Source: Prochlorococcus sp. AG-363-P19 (GTDB lineage: Bacteria; Cyanobacteriota; Cyanobacteriia; PCC-6307; Cyanobiaceae). From it: a stretch of DNA of 64,000 nucleotides. A model generated the notes under the pieces. That model was not told the origin of the DNA and searched no databases. It saw only the letters and a program-made list of their open reading frames with translations. Below, one piece after another: positions 33,337 through 43,181 of this stretch. The DNA lies in contig QCGG01000007.1 in NCBI GenBank assembly GCA_003280055.1, positions 1-64,000 of the forward strand. The letters are read 5' to 3'. The translations under genes and the position numbers were made by a program. How positions within the stretch are numbered: the first letter of the stretch is position 1; every line of letters starts with the position of its first letter.

Positions 33337-33522
33337 ATGGAAAATGATCCTCTTCCGATTCTCCCTGGCTCAACTGTAGTAGTGAATGACTTGTCTTCAA
33401 TCTACAACGGCTATAAAGGTTTTGTTCAAAGAATTAGTGATGGAAGAGCTGCTGTTCTTTTCGAAGGAGGTAACTGGGATAAACTAGTAACTATCCCTTT
33501 GGATCATCTTGAATTGTCATAA
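33337..33522 (+). CDS. ndhS: NDH-1 ferredoxin-docking subunit NdhS (likely)
   Basis: A 61-residue SH3-like protein with LPGSTVVVNDLSSIYNGYKG, then VQRISDGRAAVLFEGGNWDK and LVTIPLDHLEL, matching the DUF3252/NdhS family, the small peripheral subunit that helps ferredoxin bind the photosynthetic NDH-1 complex. ATG 33337 gives the family's usual start; the frame extends to GTG 33316. The assignment is from memory of the family. Confidence 0.72.
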   Translation: MENDPLPILPGSTVVVNDLSSIYNGYKGFVQRISDGRAAVLFEGGNWDKLVTIPLDHLELS

Positions 33523-33546
33523 CTTTAGGCTAGAAATATAATTTAC

Positions 33547-34344
33547 TTATTTTATTTCTGCTGTACTTATTGCATGTTTTGAGTCACTGGTTTTTATTTT
33601 ATCGAGGGCTTCCCTTGCAGCTTCCTGCTCAGACTCACGCCTAGACCGTCCCCATCCAGAGGCTATGACTTCTTCCCTGATATATATTTTGCAGAAGAAT
33701 CTTTTGGGATTACCATGCTCGGTATTCTTTTCTTCACTTTTATATATTGGTATAGATGGCATAGACTCTTTTTTTGACTGATACCATTCTTGAAGCGCTG
33801 ATTTACAGTTATAATAATCAGGATTTGCCAGGATTAATTTACTTTCATTTAGCCAATAAGGGGTTAACAAGTTATGTATCGGTTCAAGATCTTCCCAGTA
33901 TTCGTAAATCGCTCCGATTAATGCTTCAGTTGCTTCTGCCAAAAGTGTTTCTTTCCCATAAGTATCACCCGCTGCTTTTTTCCCAATAATTAGTACTTTG
34001 TTAATTTGTATTTTTTTGCCAACTTCTGATAGCCATCGATCGCTCACTAGTTGAGCTCTTAATGATGATCTTTCTCCAACGCTCATTTTTGGGTAATGAC
34101 GTTCGATGAATTCAGAGGCGACTAGCCGCAGGACTGCGTCGCCAAGAAATTCCAATCTTTCATGATTTCTTTTTTGATTTGCAGAAGTATGCGTTAGTGC
34201 TTCGTCAATTAATTCCAGCCTGTCAGGCTTTTTAGAAGGGCGGGTGGATTTTTTACTCCGTTTGTCAACTTTGAGCTGCTGCATGAATTTAAGCAATGCC
34301 TTCATGCGCTCATCACTCATCCTGGCTTTAAGGGGGAGGCTCAT
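33547..34344 (-). CDS. rnc: Ribonuclease III
   Basis: RNase III cuts double-stranded RNA in rRNA and mRNA processing. The catalytic signature HERLEFLGDAVLRL is present with the second acidic site in TEALIGAIYEYW, and a C-terminal dsRNA-binding domain ends in RRESEQEAAREALDKI. At 265 residues it has about 40 extra basic N-terminal residues (KVDKRSKKSTRPSKKPDR). It lies directly downstream of rnpB on the same strand. Confidence 0.92.
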   Translation of the reverse strand: MSLPLKARMSDERMKALLKFMQQLKVDKRSKKSTRPSKKPDRLELIDEALTHTSANQKRNHERLEFLGDAVLRLVASEFIERHYPKMSVGERSSLRAQLVSDRWLSEVGKKIQINKVLIIGKKAAGDTYGKETLLAEATEALIGAIYEYWEDLEPIHNLLTPYWLNESKLILANPDYYNCKSALQEWYQSKKESMPSIPIYKSEEKNTEHGNPKRFFCKIYIREEVIASGWGRSRRESEQEAAREALDKIKTSDSKHAISTAEIK

Positions 34345-34401
34345 TTGCTCTTCTTATGAATGCATGCAATTAAATTAGCTTTACTTACTATATTTAATAG
34401 G

Positions 34402-34786
34402 GTGAAAGCAGGTCGTAAGCCGGGTTCTGTTCGTCTCTAGTGAGACGGGTGATCATCTATCTGGGACTGCTGTCTCCAACAGCCTCTAGCGGTTGTTAAT
34501 AAGGAACGAGATAGATGGCCATGCCTCGTTCCTAGGCCTTGCTCCTAGCCGGGGTTTACCTAGCCAGCACCTCTCGATGCTGCTGGTGCGCTCTTACCGC
34601 ACCTTTGCACCCTTGCCTGTTCCAGTAATGGTCATCGGCGGTGTGTTTCTGTGGCACTCTCCTCACGGTCACCCGCACTGGGCGTTACCCAGCAAGCTTG
34701 GCCATCGGGGAGCCCGGACTTTCCTCAATCGAATGTTGCTGTTCAGAAACAGCAACATTCGATCGTGATCACCTCTCCTGCTTTCA
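34402..34786 (-). ncRNA. rnpB: RNase P RNA
   Basis: The minus strand begins with TGAAAGCAGG and ends with the complementary CCTGCTTTCA, the P1 closing stem (34777-34786 with 34403-34412). Inside are the P4 strand region GAGGAAAGTCCGGGCTCC near the 5' end and AGAACCCGGCTTA near the 3' end, both universally conserved in bacterial RNase P RNA. About 385 nucleotides, the right length. A hairpin at 34728-34763 with a perfect 16-base-pair stem is the P3 helix. It lies just upstream of rnc. Confidence 0.95.
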
Positions 34787-34823
34787 GGGTCCATAATGCC
34801 CTCTGAAGAAAAATTCTTCCACT

Positions 34824-34897
<74 letters not shown>

Positions 34898-34986
34898 CAT
34901 TACTGAAGAGATTGTTTAGGTACTACATCTAGGGGATTGGCCAAGCTTTACACTGCCGCTAGTGTTGGCTTAGTGAAACAGTCTCG

Positions 34987-35316
34987 ATGACCCAGCTTCA
35001 CGATTTACGTCTTCGCCTTCTTGTTCAACAGGAAAGTGAGAATATTGCTAATGCTCAGCCATCTGAATTGGACTTATCTGTGGTTCAGGCAAGATGTCTT
35101 TGTTGGCTTGCTCTTTTGGCTGAAGCCCATGAAGATCAGGCCAGTGATGCAGAGCGCAGAGGAGATACAGAGCAAGCTATGGGTTGGTTTGCTGATTCCA
35201 TGCGTTTACGAGATGTGATTCAGGTTGTTACTACCATTGAAATCCCTCTGCCTGATTCAATTGAAGGGGATGGAGGTGATGGTGATCTGTCTGATGGCTC
35301 TTCGATTGCGGCATAG
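34987..35316 (+). CDS. Small helical protein of unknown function
   Basis: A 109-residue protein. The middle looks like a TPR-type helical hairpin (WLALLAEAHEDQASDAERRG then EQAMGWFADSMRLRDVIQVV), and the C-terminus is acidic and glycine-rich (DGGDGDLSDGSSI). No known family recognised. It is 15 bases upstream of another unknown gene in the same direction, so they may be cotranscribed. Confidence 0.65.
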   Translation: MTQLHDLRLRLLVQQESENIANAQPSELDLSVVQARCLCWLALLAEAHEDQASDAERRGDTEQAMGWFADSMRLRDVIQVVTTIEIPLPDSIEGDGGDGDLSDGSSIAA

Positions 35317-35331
35317 CAGATGGCATGATGG

Positions 35332-35811
35332 GTGAAGAGCTATCGGACTTCGGTGACTCAAGAACCCTGCCAATGCCCTGACTGTCAAAGGTTCTATAGG
35401 GAGCATGATCGATTAATTCGAGAGTTTCCTACCTTGCGTCAGCAGCAGGAGCTTAATTGGGCTGCTTTGCAGTCATTTAGAACTCTTTCCGGAAGAGTTC
35501 TTGAAGATTTGCAGAAACAGCAATCTCTTCACAGTAATGAAGAGATTGCTGAAGTTTCACCAGGCGAAAGTTCAGTTGCCGATGCGTCTGACTTGTTACA
35601 GCAAACTATTGCTGATTTAGAAAATATCAATGCACATCTTTTTTCAGTGGAAGCTTTGATGGAGAGAGTATTTGATGTGAAGGTTCCTGAAGAGGTTGAG
35701 AAGAAATTCCGTGAGCTCGCTGGTGAGTTGGCCCCTGACCCCTTGAATGTTGATAGATTACGTTTAAATCGACTTTTGCATCAGACGCCTGACTTGCCAG
35801 ATAGAAGTTAA
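35332..35811 (+). CDS. Protein of unknown function with a CxCxxC N-terminus
   Basis: A 159-residue protein starting at GTG 35332. The N-terminus has CQCPDCQRFYREHDRL, a cysteine pattern that could bind zinc. The rest is mostly helical, with a heptad-like stretch in the middle (DLLQQTIADLENINAHLFSVE). The gene is convergent with glgP. No function can be named. Confidence 0.65.
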   Translation: MKSYRTSVTQEPCQCPDCQRFYREHDRLIREFPTLRQQQELNWAALQSFRTLSGRVLEDLQKQQSLHSNEEIAEVSPGESSVADASDLLQQTIADLENINAHLFSVEALMERVFDVKVPEEVEKKFRELAGELAPDPLNVDRLRLNRLLHQTPDLPDRS

Positions 35812-35836
35812 TTTTTATTTTTTTTATTGCCTTTTA

Positions 35837-38359
35837 TTAATGTACATCACAAGTAATTTCTACAGGGAAAGGATCTACTTTCCATATTTTTTCGCAGTAT
35901 TCACGGATTGAGCGGTCTGACGAGAAGAAACCTGATCTAGCAGTATTTAGTAATGCCATTTTGTTCCATTGATTATGGTCAACCCACGCTTGACTTACTT
36001 CATCTTGGGCTCTGAGATAGTCAGCAAAATCGGCCATCACGAAAAAGGGATCTTCTCCTTTTAAATTATTAAGAACAGGTTGGAAAAGCTCGGTATCTCC
36101 ATTGCTGAAATGCCCGATTTCAATAAGTCGAATTGCTTCAGCCAGTTCGGGTAAGGCCTCTATATATTCTTTTGGTTTATAACCATTGTTTTTTAGTTCC
36201 ATAATTTCAGACTCTGTCTTTCCAAAAAGGAAGAAATTTTCTTTACCAACAAGCTCACGAATTTCAATATTTGCGCCATCAAGTGTTCCGATTGTAAGGG
36301 CACCATTCATTGCAAATTTCATATTTCCAGTACCTGATGCTTCTTTCCCAGCTGTTGAAATTTGTTCAGATAAATCAGTAGCAGGATATACTTTTTCTCC
36401 TAGTTTAACATTATAGTCAGGCAGAAAAACGACTCTTAATAAACCATCCATATCAGGATCTGAGTTTATAATCTCAGCTATGCCATTGATTAATCTGATT
36501 ATTAACTTTGCAATGTAATAACCAGGTGCTGCTTTGCCGCCAAAAATTATTGTTCTGGGAGCCATGCCAACAGACTTACCATTTTTAATTCTCAAATATT
36601 GGGCGATAATTTGAAGAGCATTTAAGTGTTGTCGCTTGTATTGGTGGATTCTTTTAACTTGTACATCAAACATGCTAGACGGGTCTACTAATACACCCGT
36701 TTGTCTATGAATATAGCCTGCTAATGTCCTTTTACCTAAAAGCTTCGTTTCTCCAAATTCATTAAGAAATCCAGTATCATTTATTTTGTTCTCAAGTTGT
36801 TCAAGAAGCTCCATTTTTGTAATCCATCCTTTTCCTAATTGCTTATCAAATAATGACGAAAGAGCTGGGTTTGCTAGGGCAACCCATCTGCGCGGAGTTA
36901 CACCATTAGTTACATTTGTAAATTTATTTGGCCATAGTTTTGCAAATTCCGGCAATAGTTGTCTTTTGATTAGATCAGAATGTAGTGCTGCAACACCGTT
37001 GACTTTTTGAGCTCCAATAGTTGCTAGATGTGCCATTCGAACAGATTTACAGCCTTCTTCATCAATAATTGATAGCTTTCTGATAATTAAATCGTCTCCT
37101 GGGTAACGCAGTCTTAATTGTTGAAGAAAGCGTTGGTTGATTTCATATATCAGTTCAAGATGTCGAGGCAAAAGACTTCTAAATAGATCTAGATCCCATT
37201 TTTCTAATGCCTCAGGAAGCAATGTGTGGTTTGTATAAGCTACTGATTTGGTTGTTATCTCCCAGGCTTTTTCCCAATCGAAGTGGTGTGTGTCAATTAG
37301 TAGGCGCATTAGCTCAGCGACGGCTATTGCTGGATGGGTGTCATTTAGTTGAACTGTCCAATGTTTCGGAAAGTCTTCTAATGGAAGAGATCTTTGCTCC
37401 ATACTCCGAAACATATCTTGTAAAGAGCAGCTAACGAAGAAATGCTGCTGTTTTAGCCGAAGTCTTCTTCCTTCGTCAGTACCATCATTGGGATATAACA
37501 CCTTAGAAAGAGTTTCGGAGCCAACTTTTTCTTCAACAGCCCCGTAATAGTCACCGATGTTGAAGGCATAGAAATCAAAGCTTTCTGTTGCATCAGCCCG
37601 CCAAAGTCTGAGTCGATTACATGTATTTACTTGATATCCAAGCATTGGTACGTCATGAGGGACTCCTATTGCATGTTCAGCGGGGATCCATCTGGAGCGA
37701 TAGTTTCCATTGTTATCGAGGTAATTCTCTGTATGCCCTCCAAATCCAACTAAACAAGCTTCGTCTGGCTGCGGGAGTTCCCATGGCCATCCACCTTTTA
37801 GCCATTTGTCGGTCACTTCTATTTGCCATCCATCTCTTATGAGTTGGTTAAAGATTCCAAATTCGTAACGAATGCCATAACCAATAGCAGGGATTTGCAG
37901 AGTTGCTAGTGATTCCATATAGCAAGCTGCAAGACGACCGAGGCCGCCATTACCTAGCCCAGGTTCTTCTTCTACTTCAAGAATGTGTTTCAGTGATTCA
38001 ATGCCAAAACGATTGAGTGCCTGCTCGGCTTCTTTTTGGATGCCAAGGTTTAGTAGGTTGTTATTTAATTGAGGACCAATTAAGAACTCAGCAGAGAGAT
38101 AGGCAACTCTTTTTTGAGGTCTAGCTCTAATTGCTTCAAGACTCGCTAAATACCGTGTCATGAGTCGATCTCTTACGGCGTAACTCAAAGCCATATAGAG
38201 GTCGTGAAGACTTGCTGTAGGTGCAAGTTTTCCCAAGGTAAAAAACAGATGTTCTGTCATGCCATCGAAGACGGCATTTGCATCGATCCCAGCTCGTTCT
38301 GGATCTGCATAACAACCTGGGGTTGGGAGTCGCAGGTCTAGTGGCTCGGAAGAGGTCAT
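35837..38359 (-). CDS. glgP: Glycogen phosphorylase
   Basis: An 840-residue enzyme that releases glucose-1-phosphate from glycogen. The PLP-binding Lys lies in EASGTGNMKFAMNGALTIG, preceded by DVQVKRIHQYKRQ; YLSAEFLIGPQL and EEEPGLGNGGLGRLAACY are in the N-terminal half. All main motifs are intact and the length is normal. The gene stands alone, with 250 bases of intergenic sequence upstream. Confidence 0.96.
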   Translation of the reverse strand: MTSSEPLDLRLPTPGCYADPERAGIDANAVFDGMTEHLFFTLGKLAPTASLHDLYMALSYAVRDRLMTRYLASLEAIRARPQKRVAYLSAEFLIGPQLNNNLLNLGIQKEAEQALNRFGIESLKHILEVEEEPGLGNGGLGRLAACYMESLATLQIPAIGYGIRYEFGIFNQLIRDGWQIEVTDKWLKGGWPWELPQPDEACLVGFGGHTENYLDNNGNYRSRWIPAEHAIGVPHDVPMLGYQVNTCNRLRLWRADATESFDFYAFNIGDYYGAVEEKVGSETLSKVLYPNDGTDEGRRLRLKQQHFFVSCSLQDMFRSMEQRSLPLEDFPKHWTVQLNDTHPAIAVAELMRLLIDTHHFDWEKAWEITTKSVAYTNHTLLPEALEKWDLDLFRSLLPRHLELIYEINQRFLQQLRLRYPGDDLIIRKLSIIDEEGCKSVRMAHLATIGAQKVNGVAALHSDLIKRQLLPEFAKLWPNKFTNVTNGVTPRRWVALANPALSSLFDKQLGKGWITKMELLEQLENKINDTGFLNEFGETKLLGKRTLAGYIHRQTGVLVDPSSMFDVQVKRIHQYKRQHLNALQIIAQYLRIKNGKSVGMAPRTIIFGGKAAPGYYIAKLIIRLINGIAEIINSDPDMDGLLRVVFLPDYNVKLGEKVYPATDLSEQISTAGKEASGTGNMKFAMNGALTIGTLDGANIEIRELVGKENFFLFGKTESEIMELKNNGYKPKEYIEALPELAEAIRLIEIGHFSNGDTELFQPVLNNLKGEDPFFVMADFADYLRAQDEVSQAWVDHNQWNKMALLNTARSGFFSSDRSIREYCEKIWKVDPFPVEITCDVH

Positions 38360-38610
38360 GAAATGCTGAAAAGGTTTCTTAGGAGTGGATTAACTTATGA
38401 AGCTCTAGAAAAAGCTTTGCTAATACGAGCCGCCTCCGAGGTATTGATTCATTAGCTCTGGAAAACGTTAGCTGTACTTGTGCGATCACATTGCTACTGA
38501 CTTCAGATCAACACTTGAGAGGCTGTGAAAGTGAGTTTGATCGCTTGAGCAGCATTATTTGTACCTCGCTCACGTATGTTCCTTAATTAAGAATTTCAAG
38601 AACAGTTCTC

Positions 38611-39984
38611 ATGTATGTTTCCTCAATTCTTTCAGTGCTTAGCACCCATGATGTTGAGGTCGCTGAAACTCTCATTGGGGTTATTAATTTCCTGCTTATA
38701 TTTTTGGCTGCTAGAACCTTTGCAGAAGTCTTGGTGCGATTAAGTTTGCCCACCATTGTGGGTGAGCTTCTTGCTGGTGTTGTTATAGGAGCATCAGGAT
38801 TGCATCTACTGATCCCTCCAACTACTAGTGCACAATTAAATCAGGGATTTGTCCATTTCATAAGCTCACTGGCTTCTGTTCCGCCTGAAGCGGTACCAGA
38901 TCTTTACTTTGAGACATTCCCTTCTCTTCAAGCTGTCGCAACACTTGGTTTGTACGCATTACTTTTCCTAACGGGGTTAGAAAGCGAATTAGAAGAATTG
39001 GTTGCCGTTGGTGTCCAGGCATTCACAGTTGCTATGGCCGGGGTAATTTTGCCTTTTGCTTTTGGAACATTGGGGTTGATGTTTCTTTTTCAAGTTGACC
39101 TGATTCCTGCGGTTTTTGCTGGTGCCTCGATGACTGCTACAAGTATTGGTATTACAGCCAGTGTTTTTGGAGAACTTGGATATTTAAAAACTCGCGAAGG
39201 ACAGATAGTTATTGGTGCAGCAGTTCTTGATGACATCTTGGGAATAGTTATTCTCGCTGTGGTTGTCGCATTGGCGACCGGAGGATCCTTACAAATTGCA
39301 CCTATTCTTAAGTTAGTTGGAGCTGCAACTTTGTTTGTTGTCGGTGCAATTGTCTTAAGCAGAACAGCAGCACCTGCTTTTGATTGGTTATTGGATAGGT
39401 TGAAAGCTCCTGGAGCGGTTGTAGTTGCCTCTTTTGTAATACTTGTGTTGAGTTGTTTCGTAGCTACCGCTATTGGCTTAGAAGCAGCTTTGGGTGCCTT
39501 TGCTGCGGGGTTGATACTTAGTAGTTCTAAGAACAATCATGCGATTCAACAGTCAGTTCTTCCTCTCGTTTCTCTATTTGCAACAATCTTTTTTGTCTTA
39601 GTTGGAGCAGGTATGGATCTTTCTGTTATAAATCCTCTTGATCCAGCTAGTCGGTCTGCATTAGTAGTAGCTGCTTTTATGTTGATTGTTGCTATTTTGG
39701 GAAAAATTGCGGCCGGTTGGTCCTTCATTATTGATAAACCTACAGATCGTTTAGTAGTCGGTTTGGGGATGATGCCAAGAGGAGAGGTGGGTTTGATTTT
39801 TCTTGGACTTGGAACAAGTGCTGGACTTTTGACACCTTCTCTTGAAGCTGCTGTTCTGTTAATGGTTATAGGTACTACTTTTCTTGCGCCTGTCTTGCTT
39901 CGAATTGTTTTAAAAGACAAAACGCCTGGTGGAGGAAATTCTATCCCTGATGATGTGGCCGCAAATCCTGTAGGTCTTGTATAA
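38611..39984 (+). CDS. CPA2-family Na+(K+)/H+ antiporter
   Basis: A 457-residue membrane protein with about 12 helices of the CPA2 (NapA/KefB-like) group. Helix motifs include LPTIVGELLAGVVIGASGL, LLFLTGLESELEEL, the core TATSIGITASVFGELG and GAAVLDDILGIVIL, and PRGEVGLIFLGLG. There is no C-terminal TrkA-N domain, so it is a NapA-type antiporter rather than KefB/KefC. It probably serves in ion and pH homeostasis. Confidence 0.85.
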   Translation: MYVSSILSVLSTHDVEVAETLIGVINFLLIFLAARTFAEVLVRLSLPTIVGELLAGVVIGASGLHLLIPPTTSAQLNQGFVHFISSLASVPPEAVPDLYFETFPSLQAVATLGLYALLFLTGLESELEELVAVGVQAFTVAMAGVILPFAFGTLGLMFLFQVDLIPAVFAGASMTATSIGITASVFGELGYLKTREGQIVIGAAVLDDILGIVILAVVVALATGGSLQIAPILKLVGAATLFVVGAIVLSRTAAPAFDWLLDRLKAPGAVVVASFVILVLSCFVATAIGLEAALGAFAAGLILSSSKNNHAIQQSVLPLVSLFATIFFVLVGAGMDLSVINPLDPASRSALVVAAFMLIVAILGKIAAGWSFIIDKPTDRLVVGLGMMPRGEVGLIFLGLGTSAGLLTPSLEAAVLLMVIGTTFLAPVLLRIVLKDKTPGGGNSIPDDVAANPVGLV

Positions 39985-40102
39985 AGTCCAGATCTAAAAG
40001 TGAAAGCTATTTTGGCTTTTGAACACTTACACCTAATAAATTTGTACCTGAATGGGACTTTTGACCTGGCAATTTTCCTTAGTTAAGTGAGCTGACCTTT
40101 GT

Positions 40103-41050
40103 ATGTCTCTTTTGGCTGCTACTCCAAATGCCCCCTGGAGCTACTTAGGGCATGAAGTTTTTTCAGTTAGTAGCTCTACAGATTTGATTTCTGATGGCTC
40201 CCAGCCAAGCAATCCAGCGGTATTACTAGTGCATGGGTTTGGGGCTTCAACTGACCATTGGCGCTACAACATACCTTTCCTTGCGCAAACGCATGAAGTC
40301 CATGCAATTGATTTGCTTGGTTTTGGTCGCAGTGCAAAACCTTCTGAGTTGAATTATGGAGGTGATCTTTGGAAGGAGCAGGTAGTGGCTTATGTAAAAG
40401 AAAGAATTGGTCGACCAACAGTGATAGTTGGCAATTCTCTTGGCGGATATGCTGCTCTTGCGGCAGGAGCAGCACTTAAATCGGAATCAGCGGGTGTGGT
40501 TTTGCTCAATGCTGCTGGTTATTTTAGTGATGAAAAGTTTGCTGCTAAGCCAAAGGATTTGAATTCTCGTATTCGGCGAATTGTCTTGGGGGGTTTGTCC
40601 AGGGATGTATTGATCCAGTGGCTCATTTATCCATTGATCCAGCGTCTTATTTTTGAGAACTTACGAAGGCCTGCTGCAATTCGAAGGACACTTCAACAGG
40701 TTTATATAGATGCTACAAATGTTGATGATGCTCTTGTTGAATCTATACATAGGCCCTCTTTGGATCCAGGTGCATTCCAAGTTTTCCGAAAAGTTTTTCA
40801 GGCACGTGGTCCTCAAGGACAGCCTTTAGATGCTTTGTTTAATGATTTAAAATCTCCACTTTTATTGCTGTGGGGTGACGGAGACCCTTGGCTTAGGAAT
40901 GCAAAATCTAAACAGGATAAGTTCCGTATGTTTGCAAAAAAGGCTTCTTTAGAATTTAAAGAGGTTTTATTAAATGCAGGACATTGTCCTCATGATGAGG
41001 TTCCTGATCAAGTCAATGAAGAAATGCTTATTTGGCTTAAAGCTCAATAG
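40103..41050 (+). CDS. Alpha/beta hydrolase, pheophytinase-like
   Basis: A 315-residue alpha/beta hydrolase: LLVHGFGASTDHWRYN, the nucleophile elbow GNSLGGYAAL, the acid in WGDGDPWL and the catalytic His in NAGHCPHDEVP. This motif set is shared with the gene at 6451-7401, so the two are likely paralogues. The closest described group I can place it near is pheophytinase/haloalkane dehalogenase; a role in chlorophyll turnover is only an inference. Confidence 0.83.
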   Translation: MSLLAATPNAPWSYLGHEVFSVSSSTDLISDGSQPSNPAVLLVHGFGASTDHWRYNIPFLAQTHEVHAIDLLGFGRSAKPSELNYGGDLWKEQVVAYVKERIGRPTVIVGNSLGGYAALAAGAALKSESAGVVLLNAAGYFSDEKFAAKPKDLNSRIRRIVLGGLSRDVLIQWLIYPLIQRLIFENLRRPAAIRRTLQQVYIDATNVDDALVESIHRPSLDPGAFQVFRKVFQARGPQGQPLDALFNDLKSPLLLLWGDGDPWLRNAKSKQDKFRMFAKKASLEFKEVLLNAGHCPHDEVPDQVNEEMLIWLKAQ

Positions 41051-41094
41051 CTATCTGAGCATTTAATTATTTGTGAGTATTAAGTTGGTTCATT

Positions 41095-41940
41095 ATGCTT
41101 ATTAAGAAAGGTTTTCCATATAGTCATTGGGAACTGTTAGATGCTGAGACAGGTGATCGTTTGCGAATTGTCCCCGAACGGGGTGGATTAATAACGGAGT
41201 GGAGGTGTAAGAATCGAGAGATTCTTTATTTTGATCAGGAAAGGTTTAAGGAACATTCTAAAAGTATTCGTGGTGGTATTCCTGTGTTATTTCCAATTTG
41301 TGGAAACCTTACAGATGATTCAGTAATATTACTAGGAAAAAAAGTTTCAATTCCACAGCATGGATTTGCTAGGGATAGTTCTTGGCAGATGTCGCCACTT
41401 GATAATACATTGGGATTTAGATTAAGTCTTTCTGATAATGAAAATACATTTAGAATATATCCTTACAATTTTTTGCTTGAGATGGAGGTCTCTTTAGGAA
41501 ATAACTGCATTAATTTTAATATTATAATTTCTAATTTGGGAGAAAATAAGTTACCTTTCTCTTTTGGTTTGCATCCTTATTTTAGGGTCAAAGATTTAAA
41601 GAATATTAATATAGAAGGATTGCACCCTATGTGTATGAATCATTTGAATCTATCATCAACGGTTACAAAGTCAGAGCTTTCTCGTTTAGAGGAGGGTGTT
41701 GACTTCCTTTGTGGGCCAACTGGCTTGGTTACTCTTTTAGATATTGTAGAGGCGAGAAGTTTGCAGGTTCAATTTGAACAGCCAATGGATTTGGCTGTTA
41801 TTTGGACAGATCCTCCAAGGAAGATGGTGTGTATAGAGCCTTGGACTAGTCAACGTAATTCATTAATTAGTGGAGATCGGTTGCAGTTTGTTGAGCCTGG
41901 CTCTAAGCAAAAACTTAAATGTACTTTCCTTAGTTTTTGA
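41095..41940 (+). CDS. Aldose 1-epimerase-like protein
   Basis: A 281-residue protein with the galactose-mutarotase fold (beta-sandwich). Family features are RGGIPVLFPICGN, the basic substrate-binding segment HGFARDSSWQ, FGLHPYFRV with the His, and CIEPWTSQRN. These match the YeaD/glucose-6-phosphate 1-epimerase branch better than classic GalM. The substrate is inferred. Its 3' end meets the convergent glcE gene within one base. Confidence 0.8.
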   Translation: MLIKKGFPYSHWELLDAETGDRLRIVPERGGLITEWRCKNREILYFDQERFKEHSKSIRGGIPVLFPICGNLTDDSVILLGKKVSIPQHGFARDSSWQMSPLDNTLGFRLSLSDNENTFRIYPYNFLLEMEVSLGNNCINFNIIISNLGENKLPFSFGLHPYFRVKDLKNINIEGLHPMCMNHLNLSSTVTKSELSRLEEGVDFLCGPTGLVTLLDIVEARSLQVQFEQPMDLAVIWTDPPRKMVCIEPWTSQRNSLISGDRLQFVEPGSKQKLKCTFLSF

Positions 41941-43134
41941 TTATCCTCTTACTCCCGGTAATCTTCCAATTGAGATTTGATTCTTTGGATCAAAATTCTT
42001 TTTTATAGCTTTAACTAAATGCATTGAAGGTGCATCAAGCCACGCTTCTATTCTCTTAGCTTTTTCGAATGGTTGCATAAGAATTATCATTTCACCCTCA
42101 AGCTGTTGGATTTTTGTTCTTAGTGCTTTCATTTCCATTGCTGAACATAAAATGTTTGGTTGTTTTGGATTATTTTGCCAGCCTTGCCCTATTCCTGTCC
42201 CTGCTCCAAAAATCCATTGCCAAGAATCTACGCATTTAAATTCTTCACTTTTAATTAGTTCTTTCACTTTTGCTGGTGGAATCGTGACGCGCACTAGCCA
42301 TTTGATTCCTTGAGAGACTAATTCTTGCGAAAAATCATTTATAAGTGGTCCATTCCATTCTTTAGATTCCGCCGTTAGTTGGTTCTCTTCGGCTAGTTTA
42401 GTAATTCCGGCTAACTGCTCTTTTAAAGAGAGATTGGATACACTTGCTAGGCCTATATTGAAATACCATTCTTGAGTTAATTCCTTTCTCCAGTCAATAT
42501 ATTCTGGAGTAAAACTTGAAATTATTAGCTGATTAGATAAAGCCTCAAGGTTGGTTAATGACCCTTTAATTGTCAGTTGTGCATGAGCAGGTTTTATTGG
42601 TTGAGTTCTTAAGGTCAGTTCTGTTATTAATGCCAAACTTCCCCAACTTCCACAAAGAAGTCTCATTAGGTCATACCCAGCAACATTTTTGACAACCTGA
42701 CCTCCAGCATGTGCTTCTATTCCATCACTTCGTATTGCTCCAATACCGATAACTTGATCTCGCACTCCTAAGTGTCTATGTCGCAAACTTCCTGAAAGTC
42801 CGCGAGCAATTAGGCCTCCAATGGAACCAGTGTTTTTAGAATCTGAATTTGGGGCACTACCCCATGGCCAATCCACTGATAACCATTGACCTTTCGCAGC
42901 AAGGATCGCTTGTAGTTCCGCAAGGGACAGGCCTGCTTCAACAGTGATAGTTAGGTCGTCTACGGCATGATTAATTACACCGCTAATTTCTCGAGTGCTT
43001 ATCGCTAAGGAGTTTTCATTAATTGTTGGCCCCCAATGCATACGAGTATTGAGTCCGCATGGGTGCCAGGCTTTGTTCTCTTGATGCAGTTCTGCAACAA
43101 GATTGGCCAGTCCCTTTGATGATGGTGAGGACAT
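41941..43134 (-). CDS. glcE: Glycolate oxidase FAD-binding subunit GlcE
   Basis: A 397-residue FAD-linked oxidase (PCMH type), GlcE-like. The FAD domain contains TITVEAGLSLAELQAILAAK, WPWGSAPNSDSKNTGSIGG, and GGQVVKNVAGYDLMRLLCGS. It works with GlcD and the iron-sulfur protein GlcF, encoded two genes away, in photorespiratory glycolate oxidation. No glcD is in this window. I start at ATG 43134; the frame extends further upstream antisense to the neighbour. Confidence 0.87.
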   Translation of the reverse strand: MSSPSSKGLANLVAELHQENKAWHPCGLNTRMHWGPTINENSLAISTREISGVINHAVDDLTITVEAGLSLAELQAILAAKGQWLSVDWPWGSAPNSDSKNTGSIGGLIARGLSGSLRHRHLGVRDQVIGIGAIRSDGIEAHAGGQVVKNVAGYDLMRLLCGSWGSLALITELTLRTQPIKPAHAQLTIKGSLTNLEALSNQLIISSFTPEYIDWRKELTQEWYFNIGLASVSNLSLKEQLAGITKLAEENQLTAESKEWNGPLINDFSQELVSQGIKWLVRVTIPPAKVKELIKSEEFKCVDSWQWIFGAGTGIGQGWQNNPKQPNILCSAMEMKALRTKIQQLEGEMIILMQPFEKAKRIEAWLDAPSMHLVKAIKKNFDPKNQISIGRLPGVRG

Positions 43135-43181
43135 TTTGGTGTTAGCTTTCTGCGATTTAATCTCCAAGGCGCGATGGATGT

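Noticed and set aside
38363-38455. 30-codon ORF between glgP and the antiporter
   Set aside because: Coherent but with no ribosome site, homology or operon context that I can see.
39090-39536. 148-codon open frame antisense to the antiporter
   Set aside because: It mirrors the antiporter codons (Ala/Thr/Ile-rich shadow); the sense strand has a complete CPA2 protein.
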